Source: Xylocopa sonorina (lineage: Eukaryota > Arthropoda > Insecta > Hymenoptera > Apidae). Taken from it: a stretch of 64,000 nt of DNA. The position numbers and the translations under genes are program-made. The stretch lies in assembly GCF_050948175.1 (NCBI RefSeq), contig NC_135199.1, positions 2,006,501 to 2,070,500 of the forward strand, given 5' to 3'. Positions 14,301 through 29,300 of the stretch are shown piece by piece. The notes below the pieces were generated by a model. It saw only the letters and a program-made list of their open reading frames with translations, did not search any database and was not told where the DNA came from. Position 1 is the stretch's first letter; each line of letters starts with the position of its first letter.

Positions 14301-17300
14301 ATTTAAATAACACGTTTTTCCTCGTTATTTTCGTTTTAAAAAATCTAAATCTATTACCTGTACATACATATATCATAGTGCACGAACAGAGGAATTAAGC
14401 GTTGATTGATTCATACGCATTTCGTTATTCCGTCATGATAGAAGATTAGGTTTCCTAAATGGAATTTGGAATGTGACCCCATTCACCAAACTTTGAAATC
14501 TCCCCTGTGTTTCATTCCGGAATTGAATAGAATTGAACACGTTTCTATTCTTCGTCAATAAATGTACTATAAATTTATGAGTAATAGGTTTTGGCTCAGA
14601 GAGTGCAAGGGAGGGAGGGAGTTAGGGAGGGAGAGAAAGAGGATATAAAATTTGATAAATATTGTAATTTTCCCTGTTTTGCAAGCGCAGTGAGATGCAG
14701 ATTATTTAAAGAACTTTATACAAATTTATCGACTTAAGATTACGTTGACGTCAGTTTCCCGACGATCGATGACCACGGCACGTTTAATCTAATTTCTGTC
14801 AAAACTTCCTTCTATTAATAACGTATTTACCTTCGTCTAAATTTACCTGATTGTTTTGTCGAGACAATAAGTAATTGATACATTATTTCCAGTTTATCGA
14901 CCTGTCTAGACCATCCTCTATTGCAATTCAAAATTTCGCTGTCCCAGATTACTAATAATGACTAAAATTGCACAACACTAATGCTTATTCTTCATTTACG
15001 ATTGCTCACGATGTCTTGTCTATTCGATTTTATCTACGAAAAAAAGTAGGCCTCCATTCCAGGGACGCGCACGGATAAATTTCATGTAGCCCCAAATTGA
15101 AGGCGGTGCAGTAAACGCGTCTTAAGAGACGGCGTGATTTATAGAGAAGGAATAATATAATATATTACAGATGCGAATGGTAGTCGCGCTGCACCACGAC
15201 GTTCGGTAACTGTAAACGTAGTGGTGTAAAAGTCAGTTCCTTCGGTGGTGAGAGTATACATGGCTGGCGGATAGTAGCGCAACGTCTCACGAACCCGGCG
15301 GCCTCTTCACCTACGATCCGGTTGTGTAGGTGTGTACCCCACAGCCGTAGAACGGCCGCGGACGATCCCACACACGGGACACTGGGGACACATAACGCTC
15401 CCCACTTACATCCAATCACTCCTGATTTATATTTACTACTCGCTTGCCCCCTTATTTATCGTGTTTCATGGAGACGCGCGGAGAACAGGAACCGTTAATT
15501 TGCACAAATTGAAAATTATGGACCGCGACCGAAGACAAGAGTCATCGTCAGAAAGAAAGAGACTCAGCGTGCGAGAGTTTATCGACGTACGGACGAAATT
15601 AGTCGCGCCCAACGTTTTGCGATTCTTCGCCCGTCGTCCTCGTCTTTCTGGTTTTAAGCGCCGCTCTTAATTGACCCTTTTTTATGGCAATCGGCCCGTG
15701 TTATCACTGTTACTTGGATGACTTTTTTCCCCTTACTTTCCGGTGAAGCTCGAGTGACATTCAGGAGTTACGGAAGCATCGAAATCTAATCCGTGGTTCG
15801 AGAACTTTTTAAGACGATAGTAGGTGAATAAGACTCGAAGAGAGGAAGAGCGATAAAACTTTATTTTTGCTAGATTTCGTTAAAGTAGTACGATACTACC
15901 CTATCTTATAATACTCAAAATATAGTACCATTCGCTCGAAAATAAGATGCATTTTCTTAAATTTCTTAAGCCTTTTATCACCCGTTCATACGTCGACATA
16001 ATGAACGCTTATTTAACTCTTTCTTTTTCCCTTTTCAATTATTTAGAACACAGTTTATACCATTATATGTTACGGTGCAAAGTATTATATAATTCTAATC
16101 TCGAAGCAGTGGTCAATACAAAGGCATAGCACGGCCGTCGAGCGAGAGTTGGCTCCATCCGCTGAATCAGTAGATAATTTCTTATTGGTCAGCCCTTTCC
16201 AGGCATCTACGTTAGAAAGAATCTAAACTCACTGCTCGCGCATGTTCTTTTCTATTAACGAACGTCAATAATAATACAAAGTCAAATGGAATTAGAAAAA
16301 TTGTTTTATGATGACAAAATGTCATTAAAAGTAAGGTTTAGGTGAATAAAGTAGTACAGATGGCCGGGGGGATGGATCGGATTAGGATAAGAAATAAATG
16401 GTGGTGAGCCGAACGAAGAAGGGGCTTGAAGTGGTACTTGTTAATAGTAGGTAGAAAAGAAGGGGAGGTTTTGACACGCACATACGTTCGAACGGTACCT
16501 GCTAATGAGAACTTTCTATCGATACACCATGGAACGACACACGCATAAACGATTGTGTTTAGTCATGCAACGTGTCTATACCACTTGCAGTTTAATACAT
16601 AGGTTAGACGATATTACGGAGTTCATTTTTCTTCTAAATATTGTTCGAAGTTTTCCTCTTACAATTGAAGAAAAATATAGTTACATAGAGAATTAAATGG
16701 TATCACAAATTTCTATTCTTTATACGGATTGAAATCTTTTATAGAATTTTACAGACAACTGTTAATTCCATCTGATTGAACTATTTTCCACGCATAAACC
16801 TTATTACATCATACCAAACCGCACTTACGGAAAGTACTAAATCTGATAAACCATTCGTACGCGTAGCAACACGAGCGTGTACATACATGCACGAGCAACC
16901 CGAAATCATTAATACCCGTGTGTTACAAGGGTTTCCTGCCTTTAGGGTGGAATACATATATCGCAAGTCTAAAACAGGTATATAGAGACCAAGAGTAGAA
17001 AGGGCGAATATTACTTCCGCTCGGTCCTCCGCGGTTTAAGGCTGTTATTATTATTTTTATTAGGGAGCCGCGGTATATAATGCTATCAACCCCTACTGGG
17101 GCGGGCACGCAGGAAATAAACCTAAGTGTATAATTACAATAATACTTATCCCTTCGTGGGTTCCCGGCCTTCCCCCCTCCCCTTCCTCAACCCCTTTTCT
17201 TCGTCTACCCACCCTAGACTCCTTCGTCTCTCGCTTACCCTCCGTATCTCCGTCTCTCTATGGCTAATTGTATATTTCCCTTCTCTTCCCTTTCCCTTCT

Positions 17301-20300
17301 TATTCTCCCTTTTCTCGCTTTCATCGAGTGTAATCTTCTTTTCTTCCTTCTTTTTTCTTTTCTCTTTTCCCTTTTTTTCGTTCGCCACTCCGCCAACGTC
17401 TGACGGATGTTTCCTTTCTTCCTTCCCTTCTTCCTTCCTTGGTGCTTCATTCTTCTACACTTTGCACCTTTGTGTAGGTCTTGCGTTTACTTGGAGGGGA
17501 CAACGTAAGTACGTTTGTATACAGGCGCGTAGGATATATTAGAGGGTCGTCGACGAACGACGAAACGAAAGACTCGTCGATTTACAAGAGCTGTCGGCCC
17601 TTCCCAGGGGGTCTTTAAACGTACAAAGACAAGTGACCGCTACTAACTATCTTTTGATTAATTTCAGGCTGTGCGTAATAGGTTCTAACGTTGTCTATAC
17701 CATATGAAAATAAAAGTAGTTTTAGACGAAAGTTATTTAAACGAAAATGAGGTGATAAATTTTTCTACTTTTAATGTAACTGGATGCAACCTTCTCGTCT
17801 ATATGTCGTATAATTTACTCGTTACTCCACTACTTAGTACGCCAACGAACAGGTGAAACATAGTGAAATTCGTACTCGAAACATCACCACAATTGTACCG
17901 CAATCATAAAGCATAGCAACGATCACAGCACTCGACTGATTGAAGTTCGCGATACTTGTACGCGCGCGAAAATATTCAGGTTGCTCGTGGACGATTATAA
18001 AACATAACCAGTTCCATGGTGTGCGCGTTCGAGGCACGGGGTAGAAGTGTACGTGACCGAACTCTTAAACGCGGGAATTGCCGAGTTCCGATGGAGTTCG
18101 GATGGGGAATGGTCCGTACTCGTGTCTACTCCGTTAGCTCGATCCCCCTCCCGCAGATCGAACGGCACCCTGTACACGTCCAATCCCCTTGGCTATGTAG
18201 AACGAGATACATACGGGTCACACGTGTGCCGTTTCTCGGATAAGGATACCGTTTCTCGATATATTTTATGTCGTGCGAAGCATAACCACCATTCTGGATG
18301 TGACCGCTCGCCTAGGTGAAAGTACTAGCCACTTGACACTTACCACTATTTAAAGGTTTACGGAGAGCCACCAGTTATTCCAACATATAACATCAAAGTG
18401 TTAAGGGAAGATATCGTTAACCCCTTAATCGTTTTGCTGGCAATTTTATTTTTCGATCTGAAAGAAGCTACGATGGTATTTGGAACTACCACCAGACGTA
18501 TCTTATCGTTCGAGCTCCGACGAGACTAACGTCAGAAAGAGAACAGCGAGCAAAGTGTCGGTGAAGTTTTTTCCGATCGAAATCAACTTTTTTTCCAATT
18601 AAGCAAACCCTTCCCATCTAACGCGAGACCATCCGCACGCTTTTACGTTTAGGCACTAGAGAAACAATCACGGAACACTCAAAGGGAGCGCCCCTCGTCA
18701 AAATCAAGAGTCTATTATTATGACCATATGTTTATGTCACGATTGTATCTTGACGTGGAAGGGAGGAAACGCGGCTGGGCCAGAGGGGCAGACGGACACC
18801 TGCTCGAACACGACGACACACGGTTAAGGGCCAGAATGCGTGGGCAGAGCAAACATCCACGTCCGATATGTGTCACTCTGCAAACAAAACAGCATATTTG
18901 TTGTGTCGCTTATTGACAATTATTCGGCGTTGTCAATGTTTGTAGAAAAGAGTTGTTAGCCGCCATTTTCTGACCCGTTTTTTATTTTTACATTGTCCTT
19001 ATCGGACTTTTCATTCGACTGAATTTTTTTCAATCGAGGAAAGGATCCCTACTAAGGAACGTGTCCCTCCTGTATCTAAAAAATAAAAATTAGCGCTAAC
19101 TCGTTTCACTTTTGTACGCGTATAGTCACTGTACATGTATTATGTATAATATTATCACTTGGTTAATGAACTTGTGGAAAGTTCTCTCTAACAGTTAACT
19201 AAATTCAGTACACGTATGTAATAATAAAATATTAATTTCTTTTCATATTTAATCTCTAAACATAAAGAGATATACCCGTATTGTCCGTGAAATAGTAACA
19301 AGTATATATAATCACGAAAACTTAACTTATAACCCTTAATACTTTTAGTCGTTTGGAGAATTATGTCTCGAAATGATAGGTTTGCCGTTACTTCGTCTGT
19401 CCCTCTTACCACACCTAGAATCGAAACAATGGTTCCCAAAGACACGTATACTTTTTATACACCATGATACTCTTTACACTATTATTCGACTTTTATCGAT
19501 CCCTTATTATGAGTTTTTTCGAACCACTCGGAGCGTGTGAAAAATGTTAAACATTTCGAGGATAAACTACTTTATCCGGGTGAAATGGGTAATATACAGG
19601 CGGTAACTTGATCAACATCACCGGGAACCGTCCCAGGCACCCGTTCCGCATCAGAGTGCAATCGTGACGATTCACATTTAAGTGAAAGCCGGTCAAGCCA
19701 CGATATCTATCTATCAGACCGCGATCTCATAAATCACAGCCGCCCTAACTCGGTCTTAAAGGCAACGAGAAAACAGTCCGGCTATGACGCTTTACAAATG
19801 GAAGACTCTCCTCTCCGGGCGGAGGGAGATGCTTCCGGTGGAAGGCGGCTACGTCTATTGAGATTAGCATCATCTCTGGTTAAAGCAATATCGACCGTGC
19901 GATCTCTTCCGCGGGCGTGTATTCTCCCGTCGTGTCGGGGTTTCCGGTTCCCCTCGGCGTAGGTCTTAATGAAATTATCGTCAGGCCGAGTTTCGAGGAC
20001 AAATCGACGTTTCAATTTTCTTAATGCGCTCATCTCCCCGGTGGGATAGATTCGGCCGCCCTACCGTACCCCCGAAGGATCTAGTCGGTGGCTCGCAAAG
20101 ACACATCCTCTCGGCTGGTTCCTGCCTCGTGTTACGAAAAGTTTCGTATACCTCGGCGTATACAGCGAAACACAACGGCGATACACAAGCTACAGTTGGC
20201 CGTCCCTGGCCACGTGTCGTCGCGTGCCACGCCACGTGCCCGACCTGCTGCCCGCTGTCGTTCGCTCTCATCCTTCCTTACTAGTAAGTGCATTACTACT

Positions 20301-23300
20301 AGTGCAATTACGCGCCCACCGAATTTACGTGTCGTATAGCCGCTCGATTTATTCCTCGCCCGTCTCTGCCTCGCAACTGATCGGGCGACAGCATTTTGTT
20401 TTTATATAAGTGGGTCAATAACACGGTTCGTTTCCGTCGAACGTATCGATCGGCTCGGAGAGCGTGGACCACTTTAGAACCGATCAGTTTCGACCAGTTC
20501 TTCTTCTTGTTTCATTGATTGGAACGTGCCTCCAGGATACGTGATATCGACAGCAGATAACAAAATGAAGCACGGATAGGGTTTTTCCGCGTCCTTGAAA
20601 ACAGCATTACTCGATAAAGCGTCGGGCTGCTAACAAGCTCGTAGCCTGTAACGAGCGGAACGGCTGCACAAAACTGATGAACTATTGATGAGCAGGCCGG
20701 CAGCCAATTTGATTTTGCTTATTATTCGGTACGTGGCTACCGCGTCGTATAGACCCTGAAATATTCAAGCTTTCTATCGTTAGCATATGTTTGGCGTACA
20801 CGTCCATGCGAATGTTACGAATCGCCCTTTAAGACCAGTCGTTGGATGACATTTAGAGTTCCCTTCGAATTTTTCCAATTTTATTAGAAAATTATATATA
20901 AGCTGATTTCATATTTATTATATTCATCATTCATTCTGAAACGCGATTCTTTTGCCGAAAATATTTGCTATTCTTTCATTTTTCCTTCCAATAAATACCA
21001 ATATCAACAAGTGTACGCATACTTTACAGTATTTTATTGTACAACAACCACAATTACGATTACTCCGTTTGCGTAGTATCGATATAAAAACTCGTTTGCT
21101 CGCCATTATAGCGAAATTAATCGGAAATAAAAACGTACAAACACATCAGCGACGAATAGCCACTGATAAAACAAATTATTGAATGGAAATTAAAAGGCCT
21201 CGACATTCTCCCGCGAAATGACAATGTACGAGTCGAACAATGAAATCTTTAAACTCTGTTCACGCAAATTCAACAACAGAGATTCTTTTCAACGCTGCGG
21301 CAATCAACGTAACAATGCGAATACTCGATAAACTGTAAAAAGCGAGTTCAACGTTTGCGAATTGTTCTCTGATGTTGGATACTTGTTTTTTCTTTTTTTC
21401 TAGATCAATACGCGACAGAACCCGATAATACTGGATTTTCATATAAGTTATTCAACAAGTTAACAACGCGGGTCAACAGGATTTTTGCCACGAAATGAAT
21501 GCACAAGAAGCTCCGGGTGGTAGCTAAGATCAATAAAATAACTATCAAGTATGACGCGTGTATAAAAGTTTGACCTTTTCGTCAAAAAGTCAAGTACGCT
21601 TAGTGAAGTGTCGATAGAATTAGATTCGAAGCGGAAACTCCATTTATTTTTATTGAAGTACAGCGTTCGATAGCGGTTTACGTTATTAAATGCTATACTT
21701 TAATAAAATCAAATTGGTTACTCGATCGGTTTAGTTTAGGATTAGACACGTGTTAAAGGCTTTTCTTAACACGTCTAATTTCATCATGCAACTTCAATCA
21801 ATGCATTTGAAAATTGAATCTGATTCATTATCTTCGCCTGGTCGCTAAACGGATACTAACGTTTCAAGAAAAAAAAGGTAAAATCGACGAGACGACAATG
21901 AAATAACGAACGCTTAACGATGGTCGAACGAATCACGGCTTCCCAATTTAGTTGAAACGGAGTCAAGATTGCGGCTGGAAGAAAATTCTGTTTCAATAAT
22001 TGCTCCCGGGGCAACCGCGGTCCGGAAAGTAGTCTACATCGTCGAATAATACCGTGGAACGAAAATGGAAAACGGGGGTCGTGACATTCCAACTGAAATG
22101 ACGTGGAACATCGGGCTTGAGAGCCGAGACGAGAATCAGACGGAAGTGTCGCTATACCACTCGGCCAGCTTGAAAGGGACAAGGATGAGGCGGGATGACT
22201 GACGAACAGCTCTCTCGTTACATAGGGTGATCCCACTGGAAACGGAACACGTCGAGATTTTTAGACGTCGGAAGGTTTCGAACTCGGAACACCGTAACGC
22301 TAATAAGAATGGAATAGCTGAAGCGCGAAAGGAAATTGCGAATATGATATAATATGAAGCTTATTGCAGAAATATTCTTTATACGACAAAAGAAACTCAT
22401 TTATTTGGAGTTCCCTGTAAACGTCAGGGATGTTTGTCAAAGTCGATGGTTTACTTTGGGCAAGATGAAAAATATTGGAATATAAATTTATACTTGCTAA
22501 TCGAATTGTCTAATGAAATTTCACGAGATGTGCGTGTATGTGTATGTGTCTGTCGTACATTCGAAGTAGATATTATATGAAATCTCGTTCCTTACCAAAA
22601 ATTTGATCAGATACAGTTCAAATTACATCATAAATATCATCGTTCTATTATGAATCTAATCCTGGATAGTTGATAAGTATTTCGCTGCTGATTACTTTCC
22701 TCAATTTCACTGCTTACTGTTTCAACTTAAACTCATTTTACCTCAAACACTATACTTAATTAATGAACCACCCGAAGCAAAGATAAACCATCTATTTCTT
22801 CCAAGACCACTTACGGCAACTAAAATCAAATGATATCATATAATCGTATCCCGTAAGACATTGAAAGACTAACGTCCACTTCGAATAAAACTTTGTACCG
22901 TTCGATTAGATGACCGTTTGAAATGATTTTTCTACACGAAACTCCGAAACTGCTCTACTTCACGTGGGTCATCTTGTACCGTATGCATAGAGGGAAGAAA
23001 CGAGCGAACAAAAAATCGAAGAAAGTGAACAACGATGGAAAAACGGGATAAAAAACGTGAGACCGAGGGACGGACATTTCCGAGTCGAGAGGGGACACGG
23101 ATAGCGTGGTCGAAAAAGAAGGAACGAAAAGTGAGGAGTAAATAAGGATAGAAAAGGGTGACGAAGAGAAGAGAAGGGAGGAGAAGAGAAGAGAAGAGAA
23201 GAGAAGAGAAGAGAAGAGAAGAGAAGAGGGGGTGGGATGGAAAGGGGATAGAGGAGAACGTGCGTAGAACGAAAGAGGAAAAGCGGAGAGGCGAAGAGGA

Positions 23301-26300
23301 TAGAGGATGAATCGGGGAGGAACAGGGAGAGGGCAAATTTAGTCGCGAGGGTGATGGCGTAGATGGGGTTGCGCGGATAGGTGCGCGGGGCTGAGTAGGT
23401 AGAAGCGGACCTCCATTAGAGGAACTCTGCCATCGCCATATACGGTCGTTACTGCGGCCGCAGTAATGACGAGGCTGCGTGTTAACTAGATAGAACTAAC
23501 GTAGATAATCACTTTTGATGATTAGTAGGGCGACTCTTGTCGCGCGCTTCTTCCAATCTCGCCTGTTTTCTCTCACCGTTCATAGAGTAACTTTCTTTTC
23601 TCCTGTTTATCAATTAAGTAGCTTGATCGATAAAAGATATTTACTTATTTTAGGAAACTTCCAGTTTGTTAGTGTTCAGATGTACGTATTTATTGGACGG
23701 ATAAGGTTCGCTCATACAAAATTTAAATCAATCGATTAATGAATAGTTCGCGGTTGTTTTGGAAATCTTGAAACGCTGTTGAAATGCTGCATATTTTATG
23801 CCGGTGGGCAACGTGTAATAGTAATAGACTGTGTAACAATTTATACTTCGTTTTAATAATGGATGCTCGTAAACTGTATTACGGCGAATTATAGGACAAA
23901 CTAACATGGAGATAATAATGTGTGAATTGTGGTAATGCAGCGAGTAAAGAAATTGAAAATCGTCTGCCGATTGTATTATACTAGAGACTTGGATTTCATC
24001 CGAAGACAACGAAAGTATACGATGACAACGTAACTTCTGTATAGTTAATGTAATTCAGAAAATCGTCGATATCGTTATCGTCCAATCTCTCGGTTACGAA
24101 GCCTGCAATAATAACTATTAGGGCGATAACGAAATATATCCTTTTGTCCGGGAAATCTACACCCGTTCTTGTCGACTAGTCCCATGATGGATGAGAAACG
24201 ATTACGCAAGAGTACCGCTCCATCATACTTAGGAACAATTCATTGCGCTTGTTAAACTTTCCTGCGAAACGTCTCACGTTCGCTGCTTCATGATGATTCA
24301 CCTAACAAACGGCACAATATTGTGGAAAGAATAATCGACAAAATTTTTTTCTTTATTTGACTAACAGATCAAATGTTTTACGAAAGTAAAATATATAGTA
24401 AAGCTATCCAATACTTTCCAATTTATTATTTTACAGTTGAAATGAAAATTTGTTCAACTTAAGTGCACGGAATGTAATTTTAACCGATTAAAGCTAATTC
24501 TGTTGTATTATTACTTGAAAAATTGGCTATTAGTAAAATATAAAAATTCATTCGACGAAGTTTGATATGACACTTAATTGTAAATTGTACGAATTTCAAA
24601 TAGAAATATAAAAATTTCATTTTATTTTTTAACTATTTTTTGCACCATTTAATCTTAAAGAAACGAATAATTTACAGGCCAGGCAGCATTTTCTTGGGAA
24701 CCGCAACACTGCACTTCGGTAGTCAATATCGATGGAATGTCAACCACAGTTGAATTTCAGTAATCAAATAAAAAATGAGATGTTATTGAAATTCTTGGTG
24801 ATAAAATTAGCAATCACCTTTATTTATTATAATCTATAACTTAAATATTTTACCTAACCTGCAGCCTTACCTACCTTACAATCATAAGTCCCGCAATGAG
24901 TGCAACTGATCATCCCTCGAGACAAATAAAAAGTCAAACAGAAAATATGTAATATGGAAATAAAATAGAGAGCGATATAAAATAAGATTAGAAAATATAA
25001 ATGGTCAAATACAAGAGCTGTAAGGACAATAGGAACGAGTCAGCGTAAACTGTGAACCCTGTTGTCACCGACTGGAGCGCAATCCTTCTCCAAGAAGAGG
25101 TCTCGCGTAAAACTTCTTTCCGGCACGATGTCAAAAGATACGAGCAACCTGGCTGATCTAGTAGCGTTGATCAACAATTTCCGCGGCGCGTAGAGTTTTG
25201 TTTCACCGAGTCGTAGTCCAGATCGGTATATGGTCGGCGAAGGATAGGGGAATGGGCAAGTTGAGCATGGCGGCTGAGTATAGTGTAGATGGTCTGGATC
25301 GATGAGAGAGAGCGGCTGGTCTGATTGGCGGGGCCGCGGGGGCGGAACAGCACGTAGCCAATGAGCGTGTCTATCCCCCGATACATAGTAGTAACGAAAT
25401 CACTGATTTTTACGCTTCGCAACCGTCAATTTCGGTTTAATTCTAAATACCATCAAGCGAATCATCATGGTTTATGGATCAGCCGGGGGCCACCCTCTCG
25501 CGCCCCGATAAGCAGTTTTACCTTTTCGAAAGATGAATGGATTATCAAATCGCATACTGCTGTGCACGGTAAGGTACCACCTGTAACATTTGTTTAATCA
25601 AATTATTTATTCAGCTTTTCGTTGCCACCCCGACTGAAGAAGAATTTTTGATTATTCCGAGCCACCACGCACGAAAAGTTCTACGAGAAACTTTACCAAT
25701 GTAACGGAACAATACACCCATGTAGTAATGTCGCGATGAATACGTAAAATTCATTTCGTCGGTATCTGTTTTCCATCGTTCTGTTCGTATTAATTTAAAC
25801 AGCCAGCGTAATATAAACCAGCGTAGCCGTAAAACGTACCCGATAAGTAAAATTTCATATCGATAAAGGTATCAACTTTGTTAGCCGAGAAATACAAAAT
25901 GATACTTTCGCGGCGGGTCATAAGCTTGTTTATACGTTATACGTATACAATAGGTACCTCCTATTTCAACGATCGTGCCACGATTTTCGATAACAGACCG
26001 ACTGCGTACTATCCGTATGAAAAATAGACGGGAGAAAATATCGAAAGAACGAAGATTCTTTGGAATTTCTCGGAGTTTTTCAAAAATATCAGCTAATAAC
26101 ACGCACAACTAACGGTAACGATTGACGTGCAGCGTTGCAGAGAACCGCGACGTCTCTCTCAGGTTTCGTGCATCACGTGATGGATAATAATTACGATATT
26201 CGTAATGGATAATAATTACGGTACGTGGCTCTCGTATCGATTCGAACGATAATTCCAGTTTATCTTATTTTATTGACCATCGAATTAACATGATATTATT

Positions 26301-29300
26301 AAGTCACGTACAACGAAAGATAAACTGTTTCGACGACAAATTGTTGGAATATTGAAATTGATTGCGTTTCACGCACCGATTTCTCTTCGACTTTACGTAA
26401 GAAACGAATCGATCTCTCGAAGAATTAACTGAAAATGAATAATGAGTGCACACATCATGTAACACGCGATTGAATAAGAAATAAATTAGATAATTAATAT
26501 AGAATAGAAATGTGAATAGTTGAAGAGAATATTACTCGTATGGTTCGTTCATTACTCATTGAAAAATACCGTACATTATTACCGCTACATTATGCATTAA
26601 TAAGAATAACGCATATAATATAAATGCCACATAGTTCGACCCAAGTTCCGACCGCACGCTAAAAGAACTTTACGAACTTTAAGAGAATATAAGCGAATTT
26701 TATTTCTGCACAATATTCTCAAGTTAGGGAGTGCGAGATTTTTCTTAAATATAATACAAATTTTCCAAATTTTTCTACGTTAAGTATACCATCAAGTGGC
26801 ACGTGTTCAGGAACTAGTAATAATAGAACTGTTAGTTCTATTATTTGTTGATAATTAGAAGGGTAAAGAAAACAAAAAAAAATTGAAGAAAGAAATTGAA
26901 ATTAGGGAAATGAAAATATCGATAAAAGGAAAGGGGAAGGGGACGAGGAAGGAAATTGTGTAACGTCGCGTTTGAAATTCTCTGAATTAGAGTAATTCGT
27001 TTCTCGGTAGGGATCTAACGAGACGATGTACCTGCCGGTAACTTACTTAATCGTATTCCGCATTAAAAGCAAAAAATCGCTGGGTAAAGAGTTGAAGAGG
27101 GGACCAGAAGGAGCGTCTGCGAATCAGAATTTGCATTACGAAATTTCATAAATTCTCTTTAGGTTGGACTCTTAGACGCTTCGCGCTTCGTCAAGATCTG
27201 TGTTTTTCACTTGAAATAGTAATGATTCACGTGAACGTAAATTCTCACGGCTATCTGTCTATCTATTCGCGCGACGTTTGCTACGATAGGACAGTTCGGT
27301 TCTTAGAGCTTGTATATTCGTACTTAACAGTAAAAATGTATGATAAGGAAAATCGAGACATCGTGATTTAGACGGAGGAGCAGGTCCAAGCGGTGTTTAG
27401 AATGGTTCAAACGAATCGTGCTGAATAATAGAGAACGGTAGACAGTAACTGTAAGGGAGCAAGTGTCTCCGATTATAACAAAAGTGAAGGGGCGAGCTCG
27501 GCTCATTTGTTATTAACCAGCGCACTGGAGCGTCGAAGTGCAGAAAGACTTGGAACACGACTTCACACTTTGACTCGCAACCCTTGGTAAATTTAGTTAA
27601 TTATCAGTCAAAGTTCCGGGGAAGAAGCACGCCTCTTCCACTCTTTAGTTCGTTCCATAATTCTTCCCTCCTCCGACGAACAACTTATTTTACTTTTCTT
27701 TGTTGTAATTGTTGTACTGCATATGCTATACCAGAGAACAATAAATGTTCCGAGTGTTTATTAATATTTGTTCGCATAGCAACAATCAAATCTGGTTCCG
27801 TTCGATGTATTCAAAGAATAACGTTTTTTCGCTAGACCGTGCGATTTCGTCCTTTTCCCGGCGAGTCCCCGATCCGTTCACCGCATAACAAACAGACCGT
27901 GCGCGTACCAATGCGCGCTTCGAACGGGTCGCCGAGCCTGGTCGCGATACACGACATCGAATCGATCGTCGAAACGATCGACGATGCCCCGTATAATTCC
28001 GTGGCGCGGAGTTTTGCGGTTGATTTACAATCGGCCGGGCGCAGCCCGGTTGATAATCAAACGGCAGTTTCCGATTGGATTTATCGAGCCGGACGCGTGC
28101 GCGCACGCGAATCGGTTGTCTCCCGTATATTGGACGACGCGGCCAGTTGCATCCACCGGTTACGCCGAATCGTGGATACCAAGGAAAATCAATTAGCCGG
28201 GCAAACTGTTTCGACTGCGGCTGTTTGCTCGGCCGGTAGTCGCCAGGATGTGTCTCGTCTCGGCCGCTGTGCACGCGGCTGAGCGCGAGCGCGCGTATAA
28301 GCCACGGGTTCACAGACCATTCTTCATGCTCGAAACCGATGCCTGCCGACTACACCGACTCTTGTTACGCGAGTGCTTGCGCACACGCTAGGAACGAGGA
28401 TTCCCAATTTTACGGGAAATTGAAGTGTGCTCGTAAGCTTACCTTCGACAAATTTCCATCTTGTGCATTTTCATTTCACGCAGTATTTCAAATAATGTCC
28501 AACAATGCAAATTTCCGAGTACACACGCGTCTGTGCCACGTTGCGTGCACGTATCACCGTGTGTCATCCGTGTTGCCCGAGCTTTGTATTTGCGTTCGAT
28601 GCGCTGTGTATAGTTTCCAGCAAAGCACACACGACGCATTTCCCCGTACAAACACGCACGTGTAGATTGATGACACGCGTGTGCGCGGTTCCCTTAAAAA
28701 TCCCCGAGCCCTATGCATCGACGCGTTAGTATTTTGACACACGCGCGCACAGCGCGTTGAATAATTCGCCTGGCACAATTTTCGGCTTCGCTGATGCGTG
28801 CGGAAAACAATGCTTCGGATATAAACCGCAGAATAGTATAGTGCGATGCGAATGATATTCTAAGCAAATAGCTTCTAAACAGCTTACGGATCCGTTAAAT
28901 AGCGCATACTTACATATCTCGCGTACCGTGGATGTTCAAATTAGGATTGCGAGCAAATTGAGATTACTGTTGTATCATATTAATATGCGGTTGTATCGAT
29001 TCCCTTTCACGTTGCCACAGCTCAAAGACGTAGGGACCAAAAGAAAATTGGAGGGACTATACGAGGACAGCTTACTTCCGTAAAGTAGTCTAGAGACAGT
29101 TTGGAGACAACCAGTCTGGAGCGACATCAGTGCCTTGTGCACCCTGTTAGCATCTGTTCGTCCTTACACTTGTATCGACATACGACTGTGGCGATGAGAA
29201 TAGTACTATAGTACCAGTGTTATGTATGATGCTGACGTAAATAGACGATTCATCTATGGAAAAATATTGAAAATTATAATTATATGGTGGATGCATGTCG

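Noticed and set aside
20673..20700. CTGATGA hammerhead-like core
   Set aside because: No stem II followed by GAAA and no matching NUH site in the right place.
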